From NCBI RefSeq assembly GCF_026239695.1, contig NZ_JAPIVS010000003.1, forward strand, positions 62,001-126,000: a stretch of 64,000 nt of DNA. Reading direction: 5' to 3'. Origin of the DNA: Pedobacter sp. MC2016-15 (GTDB taxonomy: Bacteria; Bacteroidota; Bacteroidia; Sphingobacteriales; Sphingobacteriaceae). This document shows, piece by piece, positions 34,663-43,677 of the stretch (within the stretch, counting starts at the first letter, position 1; the number at the start of each line of letters is the position of its first letter). The notes under the pieces were generated by a model, which had not been told where the DNA came from, searched no databases, and was given only the letters and a program-made list of their open reading frames with translations. The translations under genes and the position numbers were made by a program.

Positions 34663-35838
34663 TTACTCAAAATATTCTTTCATTTTTTCAAAGAAGCTTT
34701 TGTCGTTCTTACCTGGCTGAGGTTTGAAGTTCGGCGATTCTCTGAGTTTCTCCAGCATACTGCGCTCTTCGCTGCTCAATGCTTTCGGTGTCCAGATATT
34801 CACATGAATAATCTGATCTCCGCGGTGGTAAGAATTTACTTCTGGAATACCTTTACCTTTCAGTCTCAGTAATTTACCACTTTGAGTTCCCGGTTCAATT
34901 TTGATCTTCGCTTTACCATCGATGGTAGGCACTTCTGCGCTGTAACCCAAGGCAGCATCGATAATGCTCAGGTGCAGGTCGTACACTACATTGTTGCCTT
35001 CACGTTTCAGCGTTTCATGAGGGATTTCCTCGATCAGGATGATCAGGTCGCCCGGAATACCACCGTTAGGGGCAGCATTTCCTTTTCCGCTCATGCTCAA
35101 CTGCATGCCATCACTTACACCCGCAGGGATATTGATAGAAATCGTTTCTTCACCGCGTACTGTACCCTCACCATGGCAAGAGTTACATTTTGAAGTGATC
35201 TGGCTGCCGGAACCGTTACAGGTAGGACAGGTTGCAGTAGTCTGCATTTGTCCCAGGATAGTATTGGTCACCCTGCGTACAGAACCATTACCACCACATG
35301 TTTTACAGGTGCTGATAGATGATTTATCTTTGGCACCGCTGCCGTCACAAGTTTTACAAACTACCTGCTTGTTTACCTTGATTTTTTTCTCTGCGCCATG
35401 CGCTATCTCTTCAAGAGTAAGTTTTACCTTAATACGGAGGTTAGAACCTTTGGCCACACGTCTGCCGCTGGCACCGCCACGCTGCTGTCCGCCGAAAAAG
35501 CTTTCGAAAGGACTGCCGCCGCCACCGCCGCCACCGAAGATATCACCAAACTGGCTGAAGATATCCTCCATGTTCATACCGCCGCCGCCGTAGCCGCCGC
35601 CACCTGATGCTCCTCCAACGCCAGCATGACCATAGTGGTCATAACGTTGTTTTTTCTCAGGGTTGCTCAGAACTTCATAAGCTTCAGCAGCTTCCTTGAA
35701 TTTATCCTCCGCAGTATGATCGTCCGGGTTTTTATCCGGGTGATATTTAATGGCCAGCTTTCTATACGCTTTTTTTATCTCTTCAGCTGAAGAGCTTTTA
35801 GCTACGCCAAGTATATCGTAATAATCTCTTTTACTCAT
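34663..35838 (-). CDS. dnaJ: Chaperone DnaJ
   Basis: 391 residues with all class A parts: J domain with HPD (~1-70), a Gly-rich region (~75-125), four CxxCxGxG zinc motifs (~155-225, e.g. CKTCDGSG) and the C-terminal beta domains. It stimulates the ATPase of DnaK and holds unfolded clients. It follows grpE by 2 bases; dnaK is not in the window. Confidence 0.97.
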   Translation of the reverse strand: MSKRDYYDILGVAKSSSAEEIKKAYRKLAIKYHPDKNPDDHTAEDKFKEAAEAYEVLSNPEKKQRYDHYGHAGVGGASGGGGYGGGGMNMEDIFSQFGDIFGGGGGGGSPFESFFGGQQRGGASGRRVAKGSNLRIKVKLTLEEIAHGAEKKIKVNKQVVCKTCDGSGAKDKSSISTCKTCGGNGSVRRVTNTILGQMQTTATCPTCNGSGSQITSKCNSCHGEGTVRGEETISINIPAGVSDGMQLSMSGKGNAAPNGGIPGDLIILIEEIPHETLKREGNNVVYDLHLSIIDAALGYSAEVPTIDGKAKIKIEPGTQSGKLLRLKGKGIPEVNSYHRGDQIIHVNIWTPKALSSEERSMLEKLRESPNFKPQPGKNDKSFFEKMKEYFE

Positions 35839-35840
35839 AA

Positions 35841-36428
35841 TTAACTACCTACAACAACTTTTGCAAAGCGGATCACTTTGTCATTTAAAGTATATCCCTT
35901 TTCTAATTCATCCATAACTTTCCCTTTCAGCTCCTCTGTAGGGGCAGGGATTTTAGTAATAGCTTCATGAAGATCTGTATCAAATGCAGTATTGATACTT
36001 TCCATTTCCTTCAGACCTTTCTGGCCCAGGATATTTTTCAGTTTGGAATGTACCAGCTGCACACCTTCGCGGATAGCGTTGATATCAGTTGCATTTTCAG
36101 TCGCTTTATTTGCACGGTCGAAATCATCCAGTACAGCCAGCATAGAAACAATCACGTCTTTACCAGCTGTTTGCAGAAGTTCAACACGCTCTTTTTGTGT
36201 ACGTCTTTTATAGTTGTCAAATTCAGCGAACAAACGTAAGTATTTGTCGTTCAGCGCTGCATTTTCCAGTTTTAGTTTCTCTTCAGCAGAAATCTCTTCA
36301 ACAGGCTCTGTTACTGTTTCCTCAGTTGCCGCACTCGCGTCATCAAATTGCTCATTATTTAACTGCCCTTCTGCAGCGTTTTCCGTAGTAGGATTTTCTG
36401 TATCGTTCGGTTTCTTCTTGCTAAACAT
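35841..36428 (-). CDS. grpE: Nucleotide exchange factor GrpE
   Basis: 195 residues. A disordered acidic N-terminus (~1-60) is followed by a coiled coil ([27 protein letters not shown]) and the C-terminal head with [12 protein letters not shown] and VIRFAKVVV. It releases ADP from DnaK. First gene of the grpE-dnaJ pair. Confidence 0.97.
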   Translation of the reverse strand: MFSKKKPNDTENPTTENAAEGQLNNEQFDDASAATEETVTEPVEEISAEEKLKLENAALNDKYLRLFAEFDNYKRRTQKERVELLQTAGKDVIVSMLAVLDDFDRANKATENATDINAIREGVQLVHSKLKNILGQKGLKEMESINTAFDTDLHEAITKIPAPTEELKGKVMDELEKGYTLNDKVIRFAKVVVGS

Positions 36429-36556
36429 ACTATAGTAGAATTTTTGGGTATAAAGTCAAAATGTTTGCCAATAGCATATATCAGCCATGCTGTCAGTTTT
36501 GTTTGAACAACACTGTACAGAATGGCTGAAAAGTAAAATTTTGTCAGGGATATAAT

Positions 36557-37240
36557 TTAATTGATAGTAGCATCCTCGTGCACTATACCTGATTCACATT
36601 TGATGATGCGTGAAGGTAAAGTACGGATGATATGGTAGTCGTGCGTAGCCATTACTACTGCTGTACCGTTTTGGCTGATCTGTTTCAGCAGTAGAACGAT
36701 CTCTTCAGAAGTGTCGGGATCGAGGTTTCCGGTAGGCTCATCGGCAAGGATAATATCGGGATTGTTCAGAAGGGCACGGGCAATAACAACACGCTGCTGC
36801 TCTCCGCCCGAAAGCTCATGGGGCATCTTCCTGATTTTGGAACGCAGGCCTACTTTTTCAAGCACATCTTTCACACGTTCTTCGATCAGCTTTTTATCCT
36901 TCCATCCTGTAGCTTTCAGTACAAAGTCGAGATTCTGCTCTACCGTTCTGTCCGTCAGCAGCTGGAAGTCCTGAAATACAATACCCAGCTTGCGGCGCAG
37001 AAAGGGAACGTCTTTTTCAGCCAGTTTCTTCAGGTCGAAGCCTGCAATCTGTCCATCACCATTACCAATGTGAAGATCTCCATAAATGATTTTCAGCAAA
37101 CTGCTTTTTCCTGAGCCGGTCTGGCCGATCAGAAAAACAAATTCACCTTTATCTATATTGAGGTTTACGTTGGAGAGCACCAGGTGTTTCTGTTGAAATA
37201 CATCTACATTCCTTAAATTGATAACTGCGTTTCCTGTCAT
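36557..37240 (-). CDS. ftsE: FtsE-like cell-division ABC ATPase
   Basis: 227 residues. Walker [10 protein letters not shown], signature LSGGEQQRV, Walker [14 protein letters not shown] and switch ATHDYHI match FtsE. Together with FtsX it controls periplasmic peptidoglycan hydrolysis at the septum. No ftsX is adjacent. A 67-residue gene ends 4 bases before its start. Confidence 0.88.
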   Translation of the reverse strand: MTGNAVINLRNVDVFQQKHLVLSNVNLNIDKGEFVFLIGQTGSGKSSLLKIIYGDLHIGNGDGQIAGFDLKKLAEKDVPFLRRKLGIVFQDFQLLTDRTVEQNLDFVLKATGWKDKKLIEERVKDVLEKVGLRSKIRKMPHELSGGEQQRVVIARALLNNPDIILADEPTGNLDPDTSEEIVLLLKQISQNGTAVVMATHDYHIIRTLPSRIIKCESGIVHEDATIN

Positions 37241-37244
37241 TGTG

Positions 37245-37448
37245 TTAAATATCTAATTTTGCAATCTGACCAAATGGTAAGTCTTTCACCAGGTCCATAA
37301 TATAAGGCAGCTTGTCGCCCAAACCCAGTTTATCCAGGGATTTATCCGGTCTGTCTACCCTGAAATATGCCAGCAGCGTAAACTTATCGTCGCGCAGCTG
37401 CACATAGTCCGGTATTTTGGCAATGCCTTTAACTTTGATTACATACAT
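37245..37448 (-). CDS. Small conserved-looking protein upstream of ftsE, unknown
   Basis: 67 residues from ATG 37448 (MYVIKVKGIAKIPDYVQ), mixed alpha/beta pattern, no signal peptide. A TTG nine bases upstream falls inside a -7 box (37455-37462), so ATG is chosen. Its 4-base spacing to ftsE indicates cotranscription. I do not recognise a family. Confidence 0.7.
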   Translation of the reverse strand: MYVIKVKGIAKIPDYVQLRDDKFTLLAYFRVDRPDKSLDKLGLGDKLPYIMDLVKDLPFGQIAKLDI

Positions 37449-37454
37449 TTTGTT

Positions 37455-37462
37455 CAAAAATA
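37455..37462 (-). promoter_or_regulatory. -7 box immediately before the ftsE operon
   Basis: Minus-strand TATTTTTG matches TAnnTTTG and ends 6 bases before the ATG at 37448. Confidence 0.4.
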
Positions 37463-37656
37463 GTGTTTCAAAATGAGAATTACGAAAGGAAGAGCGCCTT
37501 CCGGCATTCTTTTGCTCTTGTAAAGCTTTCCTAATCGCCCTGACATGACAGGAAAGTCCTTCGGGTACTGGCCGGGCATTGTTGTATGTCCGCTCTCTCT
37601 GTGTTCACTGAGCATTCAGACTGAGTTCCGTTCAGACATAAATGAGGTGTATCCCG

Positions 37657-37743
37657 GGCATACCTCAAACATACCTTTTCCTTACCTAAAAGGTAAGGCT
37701 GGGGTAAGCCTGAGGTATGTCTGAGGTAAGCCTGAGGTAGGGT
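37657..37743. repeat. 11-bp phased inverted/tandem repeat array
   Basis: Eight contiguous 11-base units fill this stretch. The first three read GGCATACCTCA, AACATACCTTT, TCCTTACCTAA. After a dyad near 37689 the next five are the reverse complement type: AAAGGTAAGGC, TGGGGTAAGCC, TGAGGTATGTC, TGAGGTAAGCC, TGAGGTAGGGT. CCTTACCT/AGGTAAGG (37680-37698) forms a perfect hairpin with a 3-base loop, and CATACCTCA (37659-37667) pairs with TGAGGTATG (37711-37719). The array lies in the largest gap of the window (37449-37832), which holds no convincing gene. Function unknown. Confidence 0.75.
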
Positions 37744-37776
37744 TGTAAGGAAATCTCAGCGAAGACTTTCAGAACC

Positions 37777-37822
37777 CATACAGATCCCAGTACGAGGAAG
37801 GTACGAGCTTCATACGAACCAG
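37777..37822. repeat. Second 11-bp phased repeat
   Basis: The core TACGA recurs at 37791, 37802 and 37813, exactly 11 bases apart (GTACGAGGAAG, GTACGAGCTTC, ATACGAACCAG), with a degenerate copy (TACAGA) at 37779. Same period as the array just upstream but a different core; it ends 10 bases before the LuxC-type gene stop. Confidence 0.55.
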
Positions 37823-37832
37823 GCATATGGTA

Positions 37833-38852
37833 TTACAGATTATTCAGGAAGGAGATCGTATTTACATTATCGGCGTAGTCCCACAATTCAGGATGCTGAC
37901 TTTGTCCAAAGCTTACCACATCATTCTCCAGTTTCAGGTCTGTATGTGATACCACACACTGGATCTGGTCCTCCATCTCTGTCAGCGTTGCTTTCAGTTC
38001 TTCCGGATTTTTATAATACTCGAAATACAGAACCGCGAGCGGTGAAGAGAGTCCTTTGTCTTCCTTCAGCAGCACAAAGCCATTGTCGAAATGCGGCTCG
38101 CCATTGACCAGGTAAATGGACTTGTTGTAATCATAGTTGTTGTTGTATTTGAAGTGATTGATGATCGGTTGGAAAACCTCCAGTGGTTCAAAAAGATTCT
38201 TGATCTCGTAACCTTCAGGCAAATAGATCTTGGAAACATTACGGCATCCCAGGCCAAAGTAATCAAAAATATCGTGACCTAACAACGCAATTTCTTTAGT
38301 GCTTTCTTTGCCGTCCAGTACAGCAATGCTATTCCTGTTCTTCCTGATGATATTGGGTACTTTCCCGAAATAATAATCAAAATACCTGGAAGAATTGTTG
38401 CTGCCTGTGGCGATGATCGCGTCAAAATCTTTCAGTCTCTCTGCAAAGATGATCCTTTCGGCCAATGCCGGTTCAAAGCTGATGAGCTGCTTCAGTATGA
38501 CAGGCAACAGTTTGTTGTCTGATGACGACAACTTGATCATGGCGGTATTGCCGGTAGCCAAAACGCAAAGGATATCGTGAAAGCCCACCATTGGAATATT
38601 TCCTGCCAGGATCATCCCGATAGTTTTCGGTGATTCTGTCACTTTGATCTGCTCAAACCACTTTTCCAGCGCATCACGCTGCAGCATCTCCTGCAAAGAC
38701 GCCAGGGAACGCTTTACTTCCTCCGGCTGGAACCAGGCATTACTGTTCAGAGAGGAGTCAACAACCCGGTTAAATTCATCATCTGGCTGATTCAGGAAAA
38801 TACTTAGTTTGTGAAATGCAATAATTAACTTTTCAGCGGTGAGGATAGGCAT
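37833..38852 (-). CDS. Acyl-CoA reductase, LuxC-like
   Basis: 339 residues from ATG 38852. The pattern TIGMILAGNIPMVGFHDIL, GNTAMIKLSS and the Cys203 motif GLGCRNVS follow LuxC-type acyl-CoA reductases of the aldehyde dehydrogenase superfamily, which reduce acyl-CoA or acyl-protein thioesters to aldehydes through a thioester on Cys. No luciferase genes are present; the aldehyde use is unknown. It is divergent from a ferredoxin gene, with -7 boxes for both in 78 bases. Confidence 0.85.
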   Translation of the reverse strand: MPILTAEKLIIAFHKLSIFLNQPDDEFNRVVDSSLNSNAWFQPEEVKRSLASLQEMLQRDALEKWFEQIKVTESPKTIGMILAGNIPMVGFHDILCVLATGNTAMIKLSSSDNKLLPVILKQLISFEPALAERIIFAERLKDFDAIIATGSNNSSRYFDYYFGKVPNIIRKNRNSIAVLDGKESTKEIALLGHDIFDYFGLGCRNVSKIYLPEGYEIKNLFEPLEVFQPIINHFKYNNNYDYNKSIYLVNGEPHFDNGFVLLKEDKGLSSPLAVLYFEYYKNPEELKATLTEMEDQIQCVVSHTDLKLENDVVSFGQSQHPELWDYADNVNTISFLNNL

Positions 38853-38881
38853 GTTTGGAATGATTTTAAACGATTTATTGT

Positions 38882-38889
38882 TATATTTG
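38882..38889 (+). promoter_or_regulatory. -7 box for the ferredoxin gene
   Basis: TATATTTG matches TAnnTTTG, 41 bases before the ATG. A TTTG at 38854-38857 is 24 bases upstream, slightly long for a -33 element. Confidence 0.42.
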
Positions 38890-38894
38890 CAGTG

Positions 38895-38902
38895 CAAAGG
38901 TA
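38895..38902 (-). promoter_or_regulatory. -7 box for the LuxC-like gene
   Basis: Minus-strand TACCTTTG, 42 bases before the ATG at 38852; it interleaves with the opposite promoter, so the two genes may be co-regulated. Confidence 0.4.
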
Positions 38903-38930
38903 ACTTTAGCAAATAGATTTATACTAAGAC

Positions 38931-39281
38931 ATGGCTATTAAAATAACAGACGAATGTATTAATTGCGGAGCATGTGAGCCTGAATGCCCAAATAATGCAA
39001 TTTATGACGCAGGCACGGCCTGGAGATTTTCAGACGGCACAAGTCTGGACGGAATCATAGATTTCGGTGATCAGGAAGTTGATGCCGGAGCTTCTCAGGA
39101 TGCAGTTTCTGATGAGGTTTATTATATCGTATCGGATAAGTGTACTGAATGTAAAGGATTTCATGATGAGCCTCAGTGTGCTGCGGTTTGTCCGGTAGAC
39201 TGTTGCGTGGATGATGAAGATATCCGTGAAACTGAAGAAGAATTATTGAAGAAAAAAGCCTGGTTACATCAGGAAGGCTAG
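38931..39281 (+). CDS. Dicluster 4Fe-4S ferredoxin
   Basis: 116 residues. The first cluster motif is CINCGACEPECP (from Cys10) and the second is CTECKGFHDEPQCAAVCP, the long-spaced form of Chromatium-type 2[4Fe-4S] ferredoxins; a ~40-residue acidic insert separates them. It is a low-potential electron carrier. The divergent reductase gene may be its partner, but that is inference. Confidence 0.92.
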   Translation: MAIKITDECINCGACEPECPNNAIYDAGTAWRFSDGTSLDGIIDFGDQEVDAGASQDAVSDEVYYIVSDKCTECKGFHDEPQCAAVCPVDCCVDDEDIRETEEELLKKKAWLHQEG

Positions 39282-39293
39282 TCCTCTTATAAC

Positions 39294-39336
39294 ATATAAC
39301 AAAAAAGGACGCAATTTGCGTCCTTTTTTGTTATAT
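39294..39336. terminator. Bidirectional terminator between ferredoxin and uspA
   Basis: A perfect 20-pair stem (39294-39313 with 39317-39336) closes on a 3-base loop, with A6 and T6 runs in the arms, so it can stop transcription from both sides of the convergent gene pair. Confidence 0.9.
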
Positions 39337-39346
39337 GGGCTTTAAC

Positions 39347-39796
39347 TTATACTTCCGCCTTATTCGGTATGATCATAACCGGACAGGCAGATTTGCGTGC
39401 TACGTGTTCTGCTACACTGCCCATCAGGAAGTGATACAGACCCGTTCTGCCGTAAGTACCGATCACGATCAGATCAGCGCCCCACTCTTCGGCCTGGTTT
39501 ACAATTCCATGTGCCGCACTATCAATGATACTGAGGTAGGTGGTTTTGATCCCATTTCCATAGGTTCTTTCTATTTCTTGCAGCAGAATGTGGCTGTTCT
39601 CTTCACTGTTATCGTAGGTTTCCAGGAATACCGGGGCAAGAGTAAGATCCTGGTTAATTGTTGCCGGTATGGGCTCAATGATATTGGCCAGCGCAACTTC
39701 GGCATCGAAGGCCTTCGCCATCTCATAGCCCGATTTTGCAGCCTTTTCAGCGCATGTACTGTTATCAACGGCTATTAAAATCTTCCTGAAGTTCAT
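39347..39796 (-). CDS. Universal stress protein (UspA family)
   Basis: 149 residues, single Usp domain. The ATP-binding signature G-2x-G-9x-G-S is exact (GTYGRTGLYHFLMGS). N-terminal KILIAVDNSTCAEKAA is typical. A cytoplasmic ATP-binding stress protein; monocistronic. Confidence 0.92.
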   Translation of the reverse strand: MNFRKILIAVDNSTCAEKAAKSGYEMAKAFDAEVALANIIEPIPATINQDLTLAPVFLETYDNSEENSHILLQEIERTYGNGIKTTYLSIIDSAAHGIVNQAEEWGADLIVIGTYGRTGLYHFLMGSVAEHVARKSACPVMIIPNKAEV

Positions 39797-39892
39797 AATG
39801 AGTTCTATTAATTAGTTATACTAATCATAACAATTTTTGTAATCAAATGTTTAAAATCGGGTTTATTAGTTCAGGATCATTAATTTTATCCT

Positions 39893-40672
39893 ATGGAACA
39901 GAAATTCGCAATTTGCAGGGTAGCCATTGCGCCCCTGAGACCAGCTCCCTCAGATAAGGCAGAGATCTCCACTCAGTTATTATTTGGCGATGCCGTAGAA
40001 GTTCTTGAACAGGCAGAACCCTGGTGGCGAATCAGGAATGCCTATGATGATTATGAAGGCTGGATGGATTTCAAACAGCTGATCGTGCTGAGCCGCGAAG
40101 AGTATATTGCGGCGCAGAATTATCAATTAATGGTGCCACCGCAGGTGGTCAATGCTGTAACTGCGGAAGATGGTACTGCCTTCTATTTACCCGCTGCCGC
40201 TGCACTGCCTGCATATGCAGATGCTGCCTGTCAGATCGGTAATCAGCAGTTCAGAGTTAACTTTGATCCCCACCAGGTATCATCACCAACAGAAGAAAAG
40301 ATCAGGGAACTTGCTCTGTTTTTCCTGAACGCCCCTTACCTATGGGGAGGCAGAACGCTGTTTGGGATTGATTGTTCCGGATTTTCACAGGCCGTCTATA
40401 AACTGGCAGGTATCAGAATAAAGAGAGATGCTTCACAGCAGGCAGAGCAGGGCCAGATCGTCAATTTCCTGCCCGAAGTAAAAACCGGCGACCTTGCTTT
40501 TTTCGACAATGCTGAAGGCAGGATTATTCACGTGGGTATCATACTCGATAAAGACAAGATTATTCATGCCTCCGGCAGGGTACGTATAGACCCCATCGAT
40601 GATCAGGGGATCTACAACCCGGAGCTGGGCAGATACAGCCACCGCACCAGGATTATCAAGAGGTTTTTCTAA
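39893..40672 (+). CDS. NlpC/P60 endopeptidase with SH3-like domain
   Basis: 259 residues. An N-terminal SH3-like region (~5-65) and middle linker precede the NlpC/P60 domain with catalytic Cys in DCSGFSQ, His in IHVGI and a third polar residue His in IIHASG. Such enzymes cut gamma-D-Glu-diamino acid links in peptidoglycan peptides. No signal peptide is visible, so it may act on recycled muropeptides in the cytoplasm, as YkfC/DPP VI enzymes do. Confidence 0.88.
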   Translation: MEQKFAICRVAIAPLRPAPSDKAEISTQLLFGDAVEVLEQAEPWWRIRNAYDDYEGWMDFKQLIVLSREEYIAAQNYQLMVPPQVVNAVTAEDGTAFYLPAAAALPAYADAACQIGNQQFRVNFDPHQVSSPTEEKIRELALFFLNAPYLWGGRTLFGIDCSGFSQAVYKLAGIRIKRDASQQAEQGQIVNFLPEVKTGDLAFFDNAEGRIIHVGIILDKDKIIHASGRVRIDPIDDQGIYNPELGRYSHRTRIIKRFF

Positions 40673-40684
40673 AGGGAAACAGGT

Positions 40685-41581
40685 TTATTCCCAGCTCCAG
40701 ATCATCACCAGCTTATCATCACCTGTAGTGATCAGGTATTTCCCGTCGGGTGTCCATACCAGTTTATTGATGGAGTGCGTATGCCCGTGCGTATTCTTTT
40801 CTATACTCAGGATTTTGTATAACCGTAAATCATCGGCACCCCAGAGTTTGATACTTTTGTCCTGACTTGCCGTGGCAAAGTAGGGAAGTACCGGGTTAAA
40901 AGCGATACCATAAACACTGAACAAGTGTGCAGGGATGTTATGCTTAAACTCATAGGTTGGCAGAGACCAGAAATTTAACTGCGCGTCCCTGCCGCCAGAG
41001 ATCAGGTATTTGCCATCAGGCGAATACTGGACCGACGTTACAGGTAAGGTATGTTGCTCCAGGGTATGCTCAAGACTATAATCAGTAAGATTGTAAATGC
41101 GGATCATACCATCCTTACAGCCGAACGCCGCATGTTCGCCATCAGGGCTGATCGCTATCGCCCTTACGGTATCATAAGAAACAGGAATGCGGTAAAGCAG
41201 CAAGTTGTCGATCAGCGACCATACCCCCACGGTACCATCTTCGCTGGCCGTCAGGAACTCCTCCTTTGAGGGGATCACTACGATATCAAAAACAGGTTTT
41301 TCGTGTGCCTGGAACGTAGTTTTAACGGTCTGCGTTGTAAAATCGAAAACCGTCACCTCACCACTGCGCTGCCCAGCAAAAAGCTGGTCACCATAATAGT
41401 GCAGGCTATATACAGAGCTTTTTACCGGCATCAGCACCTTCAGGAAAGACATCTTCTCCAGCGACCATTCCACTACACCCTTATCATTGCCGCCGGTAAA
41501 AAAGATCCCTTCCTTACCGGAGTTTGCCAATGCATACACCGGGTTCTGATGACCACTTAATGATTTGACATGCTTCAGCAT
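40685..41581 (-). CDS. WD40 repeat protein
   Basis: 298 residues made of about seven WD40 blades; repeats such as VTSVQYSPDGKYLISGGRDAQLNFW and VRAIAISPDGEHAAFGCKDG are clear. No signal peptide or enzyme domain, so it is probably a cytoplasmic seven-bladed propeller scaffold. Its ATG shares one base with the hisIE stop, so it is translated from the tail of the histidine operon. Role in histidine synthesis is not known. Confidence 0.88.
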   Translation of the reverse strand: MLKHVKSLSGHQNPVYALANSGKEGIFFTGGNDKGVVEWSLEKMSFLKVLMPVKSSVYSLHYYGDQLFAGQRSGEVTVFDFTTQTVKTTFQAHEKPVFDIVVIPSKEEFLTASEDGTVGVWSLIDNLLLYRIPVSYDTVRAIAISPDGEHAAFGCKDGMIRIYNLTDYSLEHTLEQHTLPVTSVQYSPDGKYLISGGRDAQLNFWSLPTYEFKHNIPAHLFSVYGIAFNPVLPYFATASQDKSIKLWGADDLRLYKILSIEKNTHGHTHSINKLVWTPDGKYLITTGDDKLVMIWSWE

Positions 41582-42168
41582 TATTTATGCCTGCCTTCCA
41601 GGTTTACACCAATGTCAGCAAGAGTCTTTCCTTTTTCCCTCAGCAATACCAGCAGGTGAAATACCAGGTCAGAACTCTCGTTCACAAAATCAACATCAGT
41701 CTCGTTTAGCGCAGCGATAACAGTTTCTACACCTTCTTCACCAACCTTTTGTGCAATCTTGTTCAGCCCTTTTTTGCGCAGCTTATTCACATACGACTCT
41801 TCCGTAGGGTTGTCATACCTGTCGCCAATGATCTTTTCCAGCTCAAAGATAAAGTTCTGGTTGTAGTTTGTTTTAAAACAGCTTCGGCTTCCGGTATGAC
41901 AGGTAGGACCTACCGGGGAAGCTTTGATCAGGATCGTATCGTTATCGCAATCGATATGCGTTTCTTTTACAAAAAGAAAATTTCCGCTTTCTTCACCTTT
42001 TGTCCATAAGCGGTTTTTAGAGCGCGAGTAAAAGGTTACTTTTCCTTCTGCCTGCGTTTTTGTCCATGCTTCCTGGTTCATATAACCCAGCATCAACACT
42101 TCCAATGTTTGTACATCCTGAATGATCACAGGAACCAAACCATCGGATTTTTCAAAATCTATATTCAT
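41581..42168 (-). CDS. hisIE: Phosphoribosyl-AMP cyclohydrolase / phosphoribosyl-ATP pyrophosphatase
   Basis: 195 residues, a fusion of HisI and HisE. The HisI part (~1-105) has the metal-binding [11 protein letters not shown] and CHTGSRSCF; the HisE part (~110-195) has [13 protein letters not shown]. It carries out steps 2 and 3 of histidine synthesis. Start overlaps hisF by 4 bases. Confidence 0.97.
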   Translation of the reverse strand: MNIDFEKSDGLVPVIIQDVQTLEVLMLGYMNQEAWTKTQAEGKVTFYSRSKNRLWTKGEESGNFLFVKETHIDCDNDTILIKASPVGPTCHTGSRSCFKTNYNQNFIFELEKIIGDRYDNPTEESYVNKLRKKGLNKIAQKVGEEGVETVIAALNETDVDFVNESSDLVFHLLVLLREKGKTLADIGVNLEGRHK

Positions 42169-42920
42169 AACCTTACTGGTATGTTGTGTTTTTTTAATTC
42201 GTTTTTCAATACAGGGATAGGGATCTCACCAAAGTGAAATACCGAGGCTGCCAGTGCGGCATCTACGCCTGTAGTGGTAAAAACTTCTGTAAAGTGATCT
42301 ATGGCTCCGGCACCACCAGAGGCGATGACAGGGATATTGATCATCTGGCTGATCGTTTGCAACAGGTTGCAATCAAAGCCCTGTTTGGTACCATCATGGT
42401 CCATTGAGGTCAGTAGAATTTCACCGGCACCCAGGTCTTCGGCCTGTTTGATCCATTTTTCTGTCTCCAGTTCTGTGATCAGACGGCCCCCGTTCAGGTG
42501 CACCATATTTCTGCCCTCAACAAGCTTGGTATCTACGGCAACCACCACAAACTGCCTGCCGAATACTTCGGCCAGATCGGCAATCAGCTGCGGGTTTTTT
42601 ACGGCGGCAGAGTTGATGCTGATCTTGTCGGCACCAGCGTTCAATAATGCTTCGGCATCAGCGATCTCTGTAATCCCACCCCCAATGGTAAAGGGAATAT
42701 TCAGCTGCCTGGCTACAGACTTCACCATTTCAATCATCGTTTTACGACGTTCATAGGTGGCTGTAATATCCAGGAATACCAGCTCATCAGCACCTTGCTG
42801 CGCATATTGCCATGCCAGCTCTACGGGATCTCCGGCATCCTTCAGATCTACGAAATTTACACCTTTTACTGTCCTGCCGTCCTTAACGTCGAGACATGGA
42901 ATGATACGTTTACTCAGCAT
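42165..42920 (-). CDS. hisF: Imidazole glycerol phosphate synthase cyclase subunit
   Basis: 251 residues, TIM barrel. [14 protein letters not shown] with catalytic Asp, IGGGITE, and the second catalytic Asp in [11 protein letters not shown]. With HisH it makes imidazole glycerol phosphate and AICAR. Confidence 0.98.
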   Translation of the reverse strand: MLSKRIIPCLDVKDGRTVKGVNFVDLKDAGDPVELAWQYAQQGADELVFLDITATYERRKTMIEMVKSVARQLNIPFTIGGGITEIADAEALLNAGADKISINSAAVKNPQLIADLAEVFGRQFVVVAVDTKLVEGRNMVHLNGGRLITELETEKWIKQAEDLGAGEILLTSMDHDGTKQGFDCNLLQTISQMINIPVIASGGAGAIDHFTEVFTTTGVDAALAASVFHFGEIPIPVLKNELKKHNIPVRL

Positions 42921-42923
42921 GGA

Positions 42924-43673
42924 TTATAGGGAAGTCAACGCCCTAAGGTTCCATTCCTTAATTTCTTCAATAGTGATGCGGTTTTCATAGATCGCTTTAC
43001 CCACTACTACAGACCTTACGTCAAGTTTAGCCAGTTCCTCGATATCCTGCATAGAGCTTACACCCCCTGAAGCAATCAGTTTAATAAACGGAGAGTGGTC
43101 CAGTAACTTTTTATAAAGATCTACTGCGGCACCGCCCAGTTTACCGTCTTTGTTGATGTCAGTACAAAGGAACCTGAAGAAGCCCAACTGAAGACACTTA
43201 TCCACATAATCCATCAGCTTGATTGGAGAGCTCTCCATCCAGCCCGAATATTTGATCACCTCATCCAGTACATCGATAGCGATCACAATACGGTTAGCAT
43301 AATCATACTTTTTACCCACCTCTTTACTCAGTTCGGCAAGGAAATCCGGATTAGTGATAGCCTGTGTACCTACGATCACCCGGTGAATACCGGCATCCAG
43401 CAATTTAGTCACCTGATCGATAGTGCGGATACCACCTCCGTACTGCACGCGCATATCCGTTTTGTGGATGATATCGAACAGTTCAGCCTGGTTGCTAAAA
43501 TCCCCTTTGGCACCATTTAAATCAATTATATGAATAAACTCCGTACCGTTAGACCGATAAGTCTCGATCATTTCGGCAATCGAAACTTCATAAACTGTTT
43601 TTTGGTTATAGTCGCCTTCAGTTAATCTGACAACCTTGCCATCTAAAATATCTATAGCGGGAATAATGTACAT
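42924..43673 (-). CDS. hisA: ProFAR isomerase
   Basis: 249 residues, TIM barrel related to His[20 protein letters not shown] contains the catalytic Asp; GGGIRT and [11 protein letters not shown] are the second half signals. Converts ProFAR to PRFAR. Starts 4 bases after hisH. Confidence 0.97.
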   Translation of the reverse strand: MYIIPAIDILDGKVVRLTEGDYNQKTVYEVSIAEMIETYRSNGTEFIHIIDLNGAKGDFSNQAELFDIIHKTDMRVQYGGGIRTIDQVTKLLDAGIHRVIVGTQAITNPDFLAELSKEVGKKYDYANRIVIAIDVLDEVIKYSGWMESSPIKLMDYVDKCLQLGFFRFLCTDINKDGKLGGAAVDLYKKLLDHSPFIKLIASGGVSSMQDIEELAKLDVRSVVVGKAIYENRITIEEIKEWNLRALTSL

Positions 43674-43677
43674 CTTG

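Noticed and set aside
35039..35593. Long plus-strand open frame opposite dnaJ
   Set aside because: It is the antisense of the Gly-rich and zinc-motif region; the Pro/Cys-rich product is an artefact of that composition.
37657..37822. Possible CRISPR array
   Set aside because: Units are 11 bases, contiguous, without spacers, and switch strand in the middle; no cas genes are present.
37833..39281. Bioluminescence (lux) locus
   Set aside because: Only a LuxC-like reductase is present; no luxA, luxB, luxD or luxE.
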